Origin: an uncultured Caldilineaceae bacterium
Lineage (GTDB): Bacteria > Chloroflexota > Anaerolineae > Caldilineales > Caldilineaceae
Direction of reading: 5' to 3'
Length of the DNA stretch: 64,000 nucleotides
Assembly: GCA_958295915.1 (NCBI GenBank)
Contig: OY282381.1
Span: forward strand, 3,804,722 to 3,868,721
Shown here: one piece after another, positions 52,027 to 61,538 of the stretch
How positions within the stretch are numbered: position 1 is the stretch's first letter
Layout: each line of letters opens with the position of its first letter
Notes under the pieces: generated by a model
What the model saw: the letters and a program-made list of their open reading frames with translations, nothing else
Databases searched by the model: none
What the model was told of the DNA's origin: nothing
Position numbers and translations under genes: made by a program

Positions 52027-52914
52027 ATGAGAAAGAAAAAGTCTCAGTTGATTGGAATCATACTAACCCTGTTCTTGGGTCCATTCGGACTGATCTATTC
52101 GATAGGATGGAAAGCGGCGATATTTGGGATAGTGGTTTGGATCGTATTTCTTTCGCTTGCTGCTATCGTATTTCTTTCGCTTGCTGCTGAAGAACTTACG
52201 AGTTTGCTTTATTTTGCAACAGTTATTGTGCTTTATTTTGTGCTTTATTTTGCAACAGTTATTGTTAGCATAATTGCGATTAGAAATCATAATAAAAAAG
52301 TTGGACAGGCAGAGACATTAGAATCGGCAGAGAAAATAGAGAAAAAGGTTAGCTCCTTATCAAGTACAAGTGCTAGACCATTTACTAGACCATTATCTAA
52401 TGAATCATTTCCTGTCAACAGGTCAGGCGGCAGAGATTCGCCGGCCAAATTTTTTGATAATGAAGCTGATGCTAAAGAATCGGCAGAGAAAACAGAGAAA
52501 AAGGTTAGCTCCTTATCAAGTACAAGTGCTAGACCATTTACTAGACCATTATCTAATGAATCATTTCCTGTCAACAGGTCAGGCGGCAGAGATTCGCCGG
52601 CCAAATTTTTTGATAATGAAGCTGATGCTAAAGAATCGACAGAGAAAACAGAGAAAAAGGTTAGCTCCTTATCAAGTACAAGTGCTAGACCATTTACTAG
52701 ACCATTATCTAATGAATCATTTCCTGTCAACAGGTCAAGAGAGATATTTGATAAATATTATGAATATTATGAAGAGGTATATGATAAATATTATGAATAT
52801 TATGAATATTATGAAGAGATATATTATGAATATTATGAATATTATTATAAAGAGATAAATTATGAAGAGATATTTGATAGATTTAATGAATATGATGATT
52901 ATGGTGAATATTAA
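52027..52914 (+). CDS. AT-rich membrane protein with three 54-aa repeats and a Tyr/Glu tail
   Basis: 295 residues from ATG 52027 (AAGGAAAGGG site). The N-terminus (KKKSQLIGIILTLFLGPFGL) resembles small superinfection-immunity-type membrane proteins and forms two or three membrane segments, themselves made of short duplications (IVFLSLAA twice; LYFATVIV twice). Then come three almost identical 54-residue units (KVSSLSSTSARPFTRPLSNE ... DNEADAKES, the third cut short). The last ~65 residues are dominated by Tyr, Glu and Asp (YYEYYEEVYDKYYEYYEYYE). Base composition is much more AT-rich than all neighbours, which suggests transfer. Function unknown; the tail could be extracellular, metal-binding or phosphorylated. 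Confidence 0.75.
   Translation: MRKKKSQLIGIILTLFLGPFGLIYSIGWKAAIFGIVVWIVFLSLAAIVFLSLAAEELTSLLYFATVIVLYFVLYFATVIVSIIAIRNHNKKVGQAETLESAEKIEKKVSSLSSTSARPFTRPLSNESFPVNRSGGRDSPAKFFDNEADAKESAEKTEKKVSSLSSTSARPFTRPLSNESFPVNRSGGRDSPAKFFDNEADAKESTEKTEKKVSSLSSTSARPFTRPLSNESFPVNRSREIFDKYYEYYEEVYDKYYEYYEYYEEIYYEYYEYYYKEINYEEIFDRFNEYDDYGEY
52331..52736 (+). repeat. Three direct repeats of 162 bp
   Basis: The unit starts at GCAGAGAAAA near 52331, 52493 and 52655. Copies are almost identical at DNA level; the third ends after ~80 bp of match and joins the Tyr-tail. In-frame length (54 codons) allows expansion or contraction without frameshift. Confidence 0.9.
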
Positions 52915-52924
52915 TGAATATGAA

Positions 52925-53105
52925 GAGATATTGAAATAACGATGACCGAATCTATTGGCAACCTGAATTCAGAATTAATGACTCATATACGTATTATGAA
53001 TATTATTTGGAAGATTCAGGGCAAGACGCACAGGGTCTAGAAGGCACTACCCAGCAGGCAGCGGTTTGCAGTTATTGCGGTTCTCGGCTAGAACTGAGAG
53101 AATAG
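52925..53105 (+). pseudogene. Out-of-frame tail with zinc-ribbon motif
   Basis: A frame without a start codon reads RIYWQPEFRINDSYTYYEYY, LEDSGQDAQGLEGTTQQ and AVCSYCGSRLELRE, stop at 53103-53105. It continues the Tyr-rich style of the gene upstream and ends in a CxxC half zinc ribbon. A frameshift just after 52914 has probably detached this tail from the membrane protein. Confidence 0.45.
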
Positions 53106-53229
53106 GAATACACATGTGCCCTTCGCTGGCTGTCGGAGCTATCGGCGAGCGAACTGCCGAATTGGCGACGGCCCTGAGATAGGCGCGTTATACGAAACGA
53201 CCACCACATCAACCTAAGGAGGATCCTTG
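53106..53229. other. Leader region of the sugar-uptake operon
   Basis: No gene. The strong AAGGAGG site of the binding-protein gene lies at its end; no convincing promoter spacing was found. Confidence 0.35.
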
Positions 53230-54615
53230 ATGAAGACCAATCGCGCCCTGTACGCGCTGATGCTTGTCACCATCAGTGTGCTGATGATATTGACGGCCTG
53301 CGCCCCACCAGCCGCCCCCGCCGCCGGGAGCGGCTCCGCAGAGGCAGCCGCAGAAGCGCCGGCAGCGGAAAAAGTGACCCTGCGCATGACCGCCTTGGGC
53401 GGCATTGTCGCCGAAGCGGTTACGGCGCTCACCGACCAGTATATGGTCGAGAATCCCAATGTCGAGATCATCGTCGATGTGCAAGGCGATGATATGAGTT
53501 GGCAGAAAACAGCGCCCACGACCATGTTCGCCGCTTCGGATGGCCCCGATCTTTCCTGGTGGTGGTGCGGTCGCTTCGCCCAATTCCACGACATGATGGA
53601 TGCCGGCCTGCTGGTCTCCCTGGATGATCTGTACGAAAGCGAGGGCTGGACCGACGCCTTCCCGCAAGGCACGCTTGATTACTTTACGCACACCGACGGC
53701 CACCGCTACGGCGTAAACCTCGATGCCGTCTGGACGCCCATGGTCTATTACAATAAGGATATCTTCGCGGAAGTGGGGGTTGAACCGCCCGCGACCTGGG
53801 ACGACTTCTACGCGCTTGCCGACAAGCTGCGGGAAGCGGGCTATGAAACGCTGACCACGCCCTATGAAATGGGCGTCCGCAGCCACCTGCCAGATGGCCT
53901 CATGTTGCGCTCCTGGACCGAGAAGGAGTATCAGGCGTTTCTCCTCAATTGGATGCCGGATGCCCCAGCCTGGTCGCTCGAGCACAAGTGGACAGATCCC
54001 AACGGAGTGCGTATCTACCAATACATCAAAGATATGGCCGATAGGGGGCTGCTCATGCAGGGGTACGCCGGCATCACCGACTACGGCCAGTCCAAGTCGC
54101 TTTTCCTGTCCGGCAAAGCGGCCATGTTCCAGGACGGCAGTTGGTCGACCGGGGCAACCTCTTTGCCCGAAGAAACTACCTTTGACTGGGGCTATTTCTA
54201 CTACCCGCGCCTGGATCAGGAAAACTACGGAGAGATGGGCTCCTTCGTGGCCAACTGTCTCATCGTCTTCCAGAATCGTGACAACGTCGAGACGGCGAAA
54301 GACGTGGTTGCCTATATATTGCAACCTGAGAACATGGTGTTGTGGGCCGAGAAACTCGGAGGGCCGCCCGGCCGCACAGACCTGCCAAGCGCCGAAGTGG
54401 AGCAAGTCCTGGGCCCCGATATGGCCGGCATGTTGCAGGAGATCGCAGCGGTAGGGGCGCCTTCCCTGTATGAGGGTGTGGTGCCCCCAGAACTACTCGC
54501 CTCCCTGAAGGCATCCATCGATCTGATGCTGACCGGCAGCCTCTCACCGCAAGAAGCCGCCGCCATGCAGCAGGAAGAAACCGAAAAAGTGCGCGCCGAG
54601 TTAGCCGGCGAATAA
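53230..54615 (+). CDS. Carbohydrate ABC transporter substrate-binding lipoprotein
   Basis: 461 residues from ATG 53230 (AAGGAGG site); lipoprotein signal with LTAC lipobox (Cys ~23) and an Ala/Pro/Gly linker, then an extracellular solute-binding family 1 fold: MTALGGIVAEAVTALTDQYM, GPDLSWWWCGRFAQFHDMMD, NLDAVWTPMVYYNKDIFAEV and GKAAMFQDGSWSTGA. It captures oligosaccharides or glycosides outside the cell for the two permeases downstream. No ATPase gene is in the operon, as is usual when a shared MsmX-like ATPase serves many importers. Confidence 0.93.
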   Translation: MKTNRALYALMLVTISVLMILTACAPPAAPAAGSGSAEAAAEAPAAEKVTLRMTALGGIVAEAVTALTDQYMVENPNVEIIVDVQGDDMSWQKTAPTTMFAASDGPDLSWWWCGRFAQFHDMMDAGLLVSLDDLYESEGWTDAFPQGTLDYFTHTDGHRYGVNLDAVWTPMVYYNKDIFAEVGVEPPATWDDFYALADKLREAGYETLTTPYEMGVRSHLPDGLMLRSWTEKEYQAFLLNWMPDAPAWSLEHKWTDPNGVRIYQYIKDMADRGLLMQGYAGITDYGQSKSLFLSGKAAMFQDGSWSTGATSLPEETTFDWGYFYYPRLDQENYGEMGSFVANCLIVFQNRDNVETAKDVVAYILQPENMVLWAEKLGGPPGRTDLPSAEVEQVLGPDMAGMLQEIAAVGAPSLYEGVVPPELLASLKASIDLMLTGSLSPQEAAAMQQEETEKVRAELAGE

Positions 54616-54640
54616 CGCTGGCCAGGACAGTGGCGGCCTT

Positions 54641-55579
54641 GTGCAGGAGAAGATGCGCGTGGCGCGAGGAAAGTCCAGCCCAGGTTTTGGTTGGCGCTTG
54701 ACCAGATGGTGGAACCAACAAGGGATATGGTATCTCTTCCTCGCTCCCGCTATTCTGCTCCTGCTCGTCTTTATGGCCTACCCCCTGGCCGATTCACTCA
54801 TGTTGAGCTTCTTCAAGTGGAAGGGGCTCGGTCCACGCAAGTTCATCGGATTGTCTAACTTCGAAGACCTGTTAGACGACCGTTTCTTCTGGGGAGCCAC
54901 CTGGCACACTCTCGTCTTCGCGCTCGTGGTCACGCTGGGTACCGTCGGTATCGGCTATCTCCTGGCGATCGTTATCTCGCGGCGCGTTCCGGGCTGGCAA
55001 GCCTTCCGAGTGGGGTACTACCTGCCAGTCATGCTCTCCGTAGTCGTTGTCGCCGCCTTGTGGGTGCGCATCTATGAGTTCAACTGGGGCCTCCTGAACA
55101 CCTTCCTGCGCGCCATCGGCTTGGATGCCCTGGCATTGCCATGGCTGGCCGATGTGAAATATGCGCTCGGCGCCGTGATCATTGTGCCCATCTGGCAGTA
55201 TGCCGGCTTCCCCATGATCGTCACCCTGGCAGCTATCGAGGGGATTCCTCAGGATCTGCACGATGCAGCCACGATCGATGGTGTCAGCGAGTGGCAACGT
55301 ACCTGGCGCCTGATATTTCCCCTGGTGCGCCCCGTCGTCGCTTCAATCAGTATTCTGCAGATCATTTTCTCCCTCAAGGTGTTTGATCTGGTGTGGGTGA
55401 TGACCAAGGGCAGTCCAGGCAACAGTACCGCAGTATTGGGGACGTTCCTCTTTCGTCAGGGGTTCGAAACGCAGAAATACGGCTACGCTTCAGCCGTGGC
55501 CGTGGTGATGTTCCTGATCGTGTTTATACTGACCTATCTCTATCAACGCCTGGTGAAGTTCGAAGCGGTGGAATTCTGA
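54641..55579 (+). CDS. Sugar ABC transporter permease (MalF/UgpA type)
   Basis: 312 residues with six membrane segments: LFLAPAILLLLVFMAYPLAD at the N-terminus and the EAA loop AATIDGVSEWQRTWRLIFPL (~208-228). It begins at GTG 54641 or at an ATG 12 nt later; the ATG has AGGAG too close, so the GTG is kept. It forms the channel with the permease at 55598. Confidence 0.92.
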   Translation: MQEKMRVARGKSSPGFGWRLTRWWNQQGIWYLFLAPAILLLLVFMAYPLADSLMLSFFKWKGLGPRKFIGLSNFEDLLDDRFFWGATWHTLVFALVVTLGTVGIGYLLAIVISRRVPGWQAFRVGYYLPVMLSVVVVAALWVRIYEFNWGLLNTFLRAIGLDALALPWLADVKYALGAVIIVPIWQYAGFPMIVTLAAIEGIPQDLHDAATIDGVSEWQRTWRLIFPLVRPVVASISILQIIFSLKVFDLVWVMTKGSPGNSTAVLGTFLFRQGFETQKYGYASAVAVVMFLIVFILTYLYQRLVKFEAVEF

Positions 55580-55597
55580 GGACGAAGGAACCTGGGC

Positions 55598-56473
55598 ATG
55601 ACGAATACACGATCGGGTACTCGGTCGCCAGCAATCGCTCGCCTACTGAAAGGAACTCTGCTTGCCGCCCTGGTCGCCTGGTTCCTCATCGAACTGTACC
55701 CCGTGATCTTCCTGCTCACTACGTCATTCAAGACGGATTCTGAAATCCTCAGCGCGCCATTTGCCTGGCCCAGCGGGTTCCACTTCGCCAATTACGTCCG
55801 TGTGTGGCTGGGCGAGGGCGCCAACCGGCCGATGGCCCTGTATATGCGCAACAGCATTGTGGTGACAGCCAGCGCCCTGGCCCTGCTGCTGGCGGTCTCG
55901 GCGCTGGCCGGCTATGCCCTGGCGCGTGGCCGCTTCCCCGGCAGCGCGGCGACCCAACAGACCTTTCTGCTCTGTCTGGCTGTTCCTGTCCACGTCTTGA
56001 TCATTCCTGTTTTCTTCATGATGGATCGATTCGGGCTGCGGAACGACCTGTTGGGCCTGACTTTTATGTACACAACCATGGGCGTGCCCTTTACAGTGCT
56101 GTTGATGCGGGCCTACTTCCTGAGCTTCCCCGTCGAAATGGAGGAAGCGGCCCTGATCGATGGTTGCTCCAGATTCGGGGTCTTCTGGCGGATAGTGATC
56201 CCGGTTTCGCGCAACGCGATCGCCAGCATGGCCATCATCAACATCAGTTGGGTGTGGAGCGAACTCTTTTTCGCCCTGGTGCTTATGGACCGCTCGGAGT
56301 GGCAGACGATGCCCCTGGCTGTCATCGCCTACGCGCCCAAGGCGATGATGGGCGAGTCGACGATTGGCCCCCAATTTGCGGCGATGGTCTCCGCGGCCAT
56401 GCCCCTGATTATCGTTTATTTCCTCTTCCAGCGTCAGATTACAAAGGGTATGACGATGGGCGCTATCCGCTGA
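55598..56473 (+). CDS. Sugar ABC transporter permease (MalG/UgpE type)
   Basis: 291 residues, six membrane segments; N-terminal LIELYPVIFLLTTSFKTDSE and EAA loop EAALIDGCSRFGVFWRIVIP (~187-207). It starts 18 bp after the first permease and ends with FQRQITKGMTMGAIR, the usual C-terminus of this family. A second, fragmentary permease end of the same type lies at 62686. Confidence 0.92.
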   Translation: MTNTRSGTRSPAIARLLKGTLLAALVAWFLIELYPVIFLLTTSFKTDSEILSAPFAWPSGFHFANYVRVWLGEGANRPMALYMRNSIVVTASALALLLAVSALAGYALARGRFPGSAATQQTFLLCLAVPVHVLIIPVFFMMDRFGLRNDLLGLTFMYTTMGVPFTVLLMRAYFLSFPVEMEEAALIDGCSRFGVFWRIVIPVSRNAIASMAIINISWVWSELFFALVLMDRSEWQTMPLAVIAYAPKAMMGESTIGPQFAAMVSAAMPLIIVYFLFQRQITKGMTMGAIR

Positions 56474-56521
56474 TGGCCCCGCACGGTTGCGCCCTTTTGC
56501 ATACAGAAAGGCGACCGCTTG

Positions 56522-58645
56522 ATGAATTGGTTTGCTCAGACCTTTCGCAAGGTCCATATCATCTACGCCTCACCGCCCTGGGCAAAGAAACGGGGCGCAG
56601 CTTTCAATGCCGAAGAATACGCCGAATCTCTGGCCGCAGCCGGCGTAGACTGTGTAGAACTCTACACAAAGGATCATCACGGGATCTGCTACTATCCCTG
56701 TTCTCTGGGTCTTTCCTATCACCACGATGTAGTGGGCGAGCTGCTGACCGCCCTGCGTAAACGCGACATCCGTCTGATCGCCTATTTCAGCGTCTGCTTC
56801 GACAACTACGCGCTTGGCGTACATCCTGAGTGGCGCTCTGTAAATATATGGGGAGATCCCTGTAAGGTCGGGCCTTTTTATATGGCCTGCTGGAGCTCGC
56901 CCTATATGGACTATGCGCTTCAGCAGATTCGTGAACTGGCGGAGAGCTACACTGTGGATGGATATTGGTTGGATATCATGCCCTTTGTCAGAAACGTTCC
57001 CCAGACGCTCTGGATGTCCAATTCACTGCCAGCGCCCTGCTACTGCTTGAGTTGCCAAAAAGGCTACGAACAGGAAACCGGACAACGACTGCCTCTGATT
57101 GTTACGCCAGACTCCCAAGTCGGGAATCCATTGCACGGGGATATGTCGACCCAACAGATCGTCGGGCAATCCCATCCGGATGGCCACGCCGAGCAGGCCT
57201 ACCAATTTCTACTCAGGCAGGGAGAGGTATTTCTGACCCAGGCAATTGAAATCCTGCGCGCCCACAATCCCGAAGCCTTGATAACCTACAACGGCGCCAA
57301 CAGCCCTGGAGATCCCTTCGACTATGCCGATCTCGTTTCAATCGAAGGACATGCGCCGCTCTATACCCGTCAGAGTTTCATTGCCCGCTGGGGTAGGGCC
57401 ACAGGCAAACCTTTCGAGATTCTTGTCTCCGCCGGCCTGCCCGGCGGCCCCTTGGGCGGCCTGTGGTGCCGCTATGACCACAAGCCAGCTGCGCTGTTGC
57501 AGATGGAGAATGCCATCAGCCTGGCCCATGGAGGAAGCAGCGTCCTGGGTCAATTTGCCTACCCCGACGGCGCCACGGATCCGGCCCAGTATCGCGGCTA
57601 CAAGCAGGTTTTTCGACCGACCCTCGAACTGGAACCCTGGCTGCGTGAACCGCAAAGTGTCAGTGACATCGGTCTGGTTCTGACTACCAAGCCACGCACC
57701 GCCTCGCTGTTGTGGTATTTTATGACAGAGGGAGTCGAAAATATCCACGAAGCCTTGCTCGATAGCCACTACCAATACGACATCTTGCGCAGCCTGGATG
57801 ATCTGGAATCCTACCGCCTGATCGTCCTGGCCGACCAAGCAGCGCTGTCCAACGCTGAGATAGAGCGCCTGCAGGACTATGTGGCTGGAGGCGGACGCCT
57901 GCTGGCAAGCGGGTATAGCTCCCTATGGGACGAGCAGGGACGCCGACGGGATGATTTCGGCCTGGCCGATATCTTTGGCCTATCGTTTCAGCGCGACCCC
58001 GGCCTCCCCTACGTGAGTGTCAGATTGCGCGACGAAAACCTGGTGAACCAGGTCACCTCTTTTGCCATGTTCGCAGAAGATGCCCCTCCTCTGGAAGTGC
58101 GTTTGAACGGAGCCAGCGTGCTGGGCGACTTGGTGTATCCCGAGGTGAATCGCATCAGCGGCGCCACAGTGATGTGGGGCAATGCGCCGCCGGATGAAGA
58201 CCAGGCCCACCCAGGGCTGTGCCGACATGAGTACGGAGAGGGTGTATGCTGGTATGCCGCCTGGCCGTTACGGACGGGCGCGCTGTCGAATGTCTGGATC
58301 AAGCGCCTGATCAAAGTGCTTGTGAGAGATGTCGTTGCCCGCCCCGTTCTCAAAACGACTGCGCCAGTTGGCGTTGAAGTAGTGCTTAACCGCCAGGCCG
58401 GGCGCTATGTCGTTCATCTGGTCAATCATCACATCGGCACGCCTGACCGGCCGTCGTTCGACGAAGAGGATGGTTTGGTCTTAGACGGCTTGGAAGTGCA
58501 AGTAGACCTGGCGCGGCTGGAGTTAGAGACCGTGCAGCGGGTCTATGCGCCTCCGCAGAGCGACCTCCCATACCAGGTGGATGACAACTACCTGACTGTG
58601 AAAGTCCCGCCTTTGCGCGCGCATGCGCTGGTGGTTGTTGAATAG
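56522..58645 (+). CDS. Putative glycoside hydrolase (GHL6-type barrel with beta-galactosidase trimerisation domain)
   Basis: 707 residues. The N-terminal ~330 residues look like a TIM barrel of the hypothetical glycosyl hydrolase 6 / fucosidase-like group (EYAESLAAAGVDCVELYTKD, YTVDGYWLDIMPFVRN, ALITYNGANSPGDPFDYADL). From ~400 to 590 comes a beta-galactosidase trimerisation-like domain (YRLIVLADQAALSNAEIERL, QDYVAGGGRLLASG), then a C-terminal beta domain. No signal peptide, so it probably acts on sugars imported by the adjacent ABC system. The ATG at 56522 directly follows a possible TTG. The catalytic acids are not certain; WLDIMPF is a candidate site. Confidence 0.82.
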   Translation: MNWFAQTFRKVHIIYASPPWAKKRGAAFNAEEYAESLAAAGVDCVELYTKDHHGICYYPCSLGLSYHHDVVGELLTALRKRDIRLIAYFSVCFDNYALGVHPEWRSVNIWGDPCKVGPFYMACWSSPYMDYALQQIRELAESYTVDGYWLDIMPFVRNVPQTLWMSNSLPAPCYCLSCQKGYEQETGQRLPLIVTPDSQVGNPLHGDMSTQQIVGQSHPDGHAEQAYQFLLRQGEVFLTQAIEILRAHNPEALITYNGANSPGDPFDYADLVSIEGHAPLYTRQSFIARWGRATGKPFEILVSAGLPGGPLGGLWCRYDHKPAALLQMENAISLAHGGSSVLGQFAYPDGATDPAQYRGYKQVFRPTLELEPWLREPQSVSDIGLVLTTKPRTASLLWYFMTEGVENIHEALLDSHYQYDILRSLDDLESYRLIVLADQAALSNAEIERLQDYVAGGGRLLASGYSSLWDEQGRRRDDFGLADIFGLSFQRDPGLPYVSVRLRDENLVNQVTSFAMFAEDAPPLEVRLNGASVLGDLVYPEVNRISGATVMWGNAPPDEDQAHPGLCRHEYGEGVCWYAAWPLRTGALSNVWIKRLIKVLVRDVVARPVLKTTAPVGVEVVLNRQAGRYVVHLVNHHIGTPDRPSFDEEDGLVLDGLEVQVDLARLELETVQRVYAPPQSDLPYQVDDNYLTVKVPPLRAHALVVVE

Positions 58646-58685
58646 AGTAACGCGCCGCGAATCACGTACTCAGTTGGGCGCGATG

Positions 58686-59669
58686 CTATCGGTGAAACCG
58701 TACCTGTTCCAGCACCGCCGGGTTGCAGATGTCTTTGGGCTGTCTGCCGTTGAAGAAGTCCAGCACCGCTTTCACTGCCATATGCTCAATGCGCGCCCGG
58801 CCTTCGACCGTTGTTGTAGACGAGTGAGGGGTCGCCACGATTTTGGGATGGGTGCGCAGCCGGGAGTCCACCGGGGGCGGCTCCGGATCGAACACGTCCA
58901 GGCCCGCGCCCCGAATCTGCCCGTTGTCCAGGGCATCCAGCAGCGCGGCCTGGTCCACTAACGGGCCGCGGGCCAGATTGAGAAGAACAGCATCGTCTTT
59001 CATCTGGGCGAAACGGGCGGCGTTCATCAGCTGGTAGGTTTCCGGCGTGGATGGCGCGTGCAGACTGAGAAAGTCGGCATTGCTGATGACCGTGTCCAGG
59101 TCGGCAAGTTCTACGCCTATCTCCGCCGCCCGTTCTGCCGCAATGTAGGGATCAAAGGCCAGTACCCGCATATCGAAGCCTCTCCCGCAGATATGGGCCA
59201 CGCGTCCGCCAATGCGCCCCAATCCCACCAGTCCAACCGTCTTCCCCATCAACTCTGTGCCCATAGGCAGCCCCCTGGGCGCAAATTCGCCCGCCGCCAA
59301 CTGTTCCATCCCCGGCTTGACCTGCTTAGCCACGGCCAGCATCAGGGCCACCGTGTGTTCGGCGGTGGACTCGGTGGGGCCGTCCGGAGTGTTGCAGAAG
59401 ACGACGCGATGACGGGTGGCCGCGTCCCGGTCTACATTGTCGATGCCGATGCCCGTGCGCACCAGGATGCGCAGATTGGGCAGTTGGTCAAATACCTCGT
59501 CGTTATAGCGGATGCCGGACGCAGCCAGAATCGCCTGGGCCGGCTTTGCGCTGCCCACAGGGTCAGCCGAGTCGCTGATCAGACGCGTGACGGATTGGGG
59601 AAACGCAGACAGGGCATCGGAGAGCTGGGGCGCCTCGCTCCAGACGTGTGTGAGATCGGAAAGACTCAT
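58686..59669 (-). CDS. D-isomer-specific 2-hydroxyacid dehydrogenase
   Basis: 327 residues: N-terminal catalytic part, NAD-binding GLVGLGRIGGRVAHICG (~148-164) with FDP after the second strand, NLARGPLVDQAALLDAL (Arg of the active site), GAGLDVFDPEPPP (Glu) and KIVATPHSS (His). This is the phosphoglycerate-dehydrogenase-like family, reducing 2-keto acids or oxidising D-2-hydroxy acids. It is convergent with the glycosidase gene and divergent from the M81 peptidase gene. The exact substrate cannot be read. Confidence 0.92.
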   Translation of the reverse strand: MSLSDLTHVWSEAPQLSDALSAFPQSVTRLISDSADPVGSAKPAQAILAASGIRYNDEVFDQLPNLRILVRTGIGIDNVDRDAATRHRVVFCNTPDGPTESTAEHTVALMLAVAKQVKPGMEQLAAGEFAPRGLPMGTELMGKTVGLVGLGRIGGRVAHICGRGFDMRVLAFDPYIAAERAAEIGVELADLDTVISNADFLSLHAPSTPETYQLMNAARFAQMKDDAVLLNLARGPLVDQAALLDALDNGQIRGAGLDVFDPEPPPVDSRLRTHPKIVATPHSSTTTVEGRARIEHMAVKAVLDFFNGRQPKDICNPAVLEQVRFHR

Positions 59670-60023
59670 GGAAACTGCTCCGAATGGGTGGTGGCTATGG
59701 GGCTACTTCGAGCGGATAGGCGGGATGATTCAGTTGCATCTACCTTGACTCTTGTTAGCGGCTCATCGTCCAATCGAGTCGTCATTCTCATGCCTCAAAG
59801 CATATCGTATACGCATCAGTGTGTCAATGTATTGGCCTTCTCTCACATCGAATTTTGTCCGCTTCCGTTGTGGGATGCGCCAACCGCTCCAATCCTTTGC
59901 ATGCCAGGTCTTGAAATATGTCGTTCATCCTCGCCTCTATGATACACTGTGTGGGCTGATGATTGTGAATTCGGTTCGGGAGTTACGCGGTCGGGAGCCC
60001 ATGTTGACATAGGGAGAAATTCA
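59670..60023. other. Divergent spacer between the dehydrogenase and the M81 peptidase
   Basis: About 350 bp without a supported gene. It must hold the start signals of both flanking genes; no pair of boxes with good spacing was found. Confidence 0.4.
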
Positions 60024-61538
60024 ATGCGCATTGCCCTTGCTGGAATCAGCCACGAGTCCCTCAACTTCTCCCCTTTGGTAACGTCAACCAATGACTTTCA
60101 GGTCTGGCGCGGCCAGGAACTCTTGCTTGCAGACAGTCACTTTGCCCCCTATGCGGCGGGCGGGCCGACCAAACAGACCTATGCCAGCCTTGCCGACATG
60201 ATGCAAGCTCTGGGAGTTGAACCCGTTCCCATCCTGCATGCGCATGGACTGTCTCCCTCCGGCATCGTGGAAGAGCGCGCCTACCTTCAATTGAGAGACG
60301 AGATCGTAGCCGGGTTGCAGCGAGCAGGGCGCCTGGATGGCATCTGTTTAATTCTGCATGGGGCGCTGTTGGTCGAAAATATCTGGAGTGGAGAGACAGA
60401 CCTGGTTCGTTCGATCAGAGCCGTGGTGGGGAACGATATCCTCATCTCTGCCAGATTGGACCTGCATGGCAATCTCACAGAAGAATTTGCCAATAAAACC
60501 GATATGTGGACGGTCTACCGCACAGCGCCCCACCGTGATGCGCCGCAAACCCTGGAACGGGCGCTGACATTGCTCACGCGCTGTATTCGAAATGGCCATC
60601 GCCCGCAGCCGGTTTTTATTCGCATACCACTGCTTTTGCCCGGAGAAATAGCGACCACTGACGTTGAGCCAATGAAGTCTCTGCTGGCCATGGTTGCCGA
60701 AATTGAGCGGCAACCGGGCATCCTCACGGCCGAGATACTGGTCGGTTTCGCCTGGGCAGACGCAGCCCACGCGAGCGGCAGCGTGGCGGTCATCGCCGAA
60801 GATGAGACCCACTTGCCCACCGCGCGCCAGGAGGCCAGGCGCCTGGCGCAGGCCATGTGGGATCAGCGCCACAATTTCACCTTTGATCAGGAGGTCGCTT
60901 CGTCGGTCGATGAAGCCATCGACCGCGCCTTAGCGGCAGCGGAGAGCGCCGTCTTCATTGCCGATTCCGGGGACAACCCCACAGCGGGAACACCCGGCGA
61001 TGTGCCCTATGTTCTGTCGCGTCTGCTGGACAAAGAGGTCCCTGACGCTATCTTAGCCGCTATCCCCGATAAAGCGGCCGCGCGCATCTGTTTTGAGCAA
61101 GGCATAGGCGCAACAGTTACGCTAAGCTTGGGCGGAAAATTGGATACAAAACATGGTGAGCCGCTTACGGTTACCGGCACTGTGGAACATCTCTACCAAG
61201 CCAGCCATGAGGCGAACCAAGCAGCCATTGCCACGCTGCGCGTTGGCGGTGTGCGAATATTGATCACCGATACGCGTACATTTTTTTCAACACTGAACGA
61301 TTTTCAGAAAGCCGGCGTCGAGCCGCTCGATCATAAAATTGTTGTGGTCAAGCTGGGCTATCTTATGCCAGAACTGCGAGATGCCGCGCCGCGAGAGATC
61401 TTGGCCTTGAGCCCAGGTTATTCCGATATGGACCTCACCCGGCTCCCGTACAAGTATGTGACCCGTCCGATATTTCCTCTGGACAAAGAGTTTGCCTGGC
61501 GCCCCATGATCACGAACATCGCCGGATATGCTGGCTAA
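60024..61538 (+). CDS. M81 family metallopeptidase (MlrC / microcystinase C type)
   Basis: 504 residues from ATG 60024 (AGGGAG site). Conserved features: MRIALAGISHESLNFSPL at the N-terminus, LILHGALLVENIWSGETDLV, RLDLHGNLTEEFANKTDMW, YRTAPHRDAPQT, DSGDNPTAGTPGDV and a C-terminal VVVKLGYLMPELRD. The Glu and His residues in ISHE, DLHGN and PHRD fit the zinc site described for MlrC. Known MlrC cleaves linear microcystin; most relatives have unknown substrates. Starting at the upstream in-frame codon (59949) would add residues without homology. Confidence 0.92.
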   Translation: MRIALAGISHESLNFSPLVTSTNDFQVWRGQELLLADSHFAPYAAGGPTKQTYASLADMMQALGVEPVPILHAHGLSPSGIVEERAYLQLRDEIVAGLQRAGRLDGICLILHGALLVENIWSGETDLVRSIRAVVGNDILISARLDLHGNLTEEFANKTDMWTVYRTAPHRDAPQTLERALTLLTRCIRNGHRPQPVFIRIPLLLPGEIATTDVEPMKSLLAMVAEIERQPGILTAEILVGFAWADAAHASGSVAVIAEDETHLPTARQEARRLAQAMWDQRHNFTFDQEVASSVDEAIDRALAAAESAVFIADSGDNPTAGTPGDVPYVLSRLLDKEVPDAILAAIPDKAAARICFEQGIGATVTLSLGGKLDTKHGEPLTVTGTVEHLYQASHEANQAAIATLRVGGVRILITDTRTFFSTLNDFQKAGVEPLDHKIVVVKLGYLMPELRDAAPREILALSPGYSDMDLTRLPYKYVTRPIFPLDKEFAWRPMITNIAGYAG

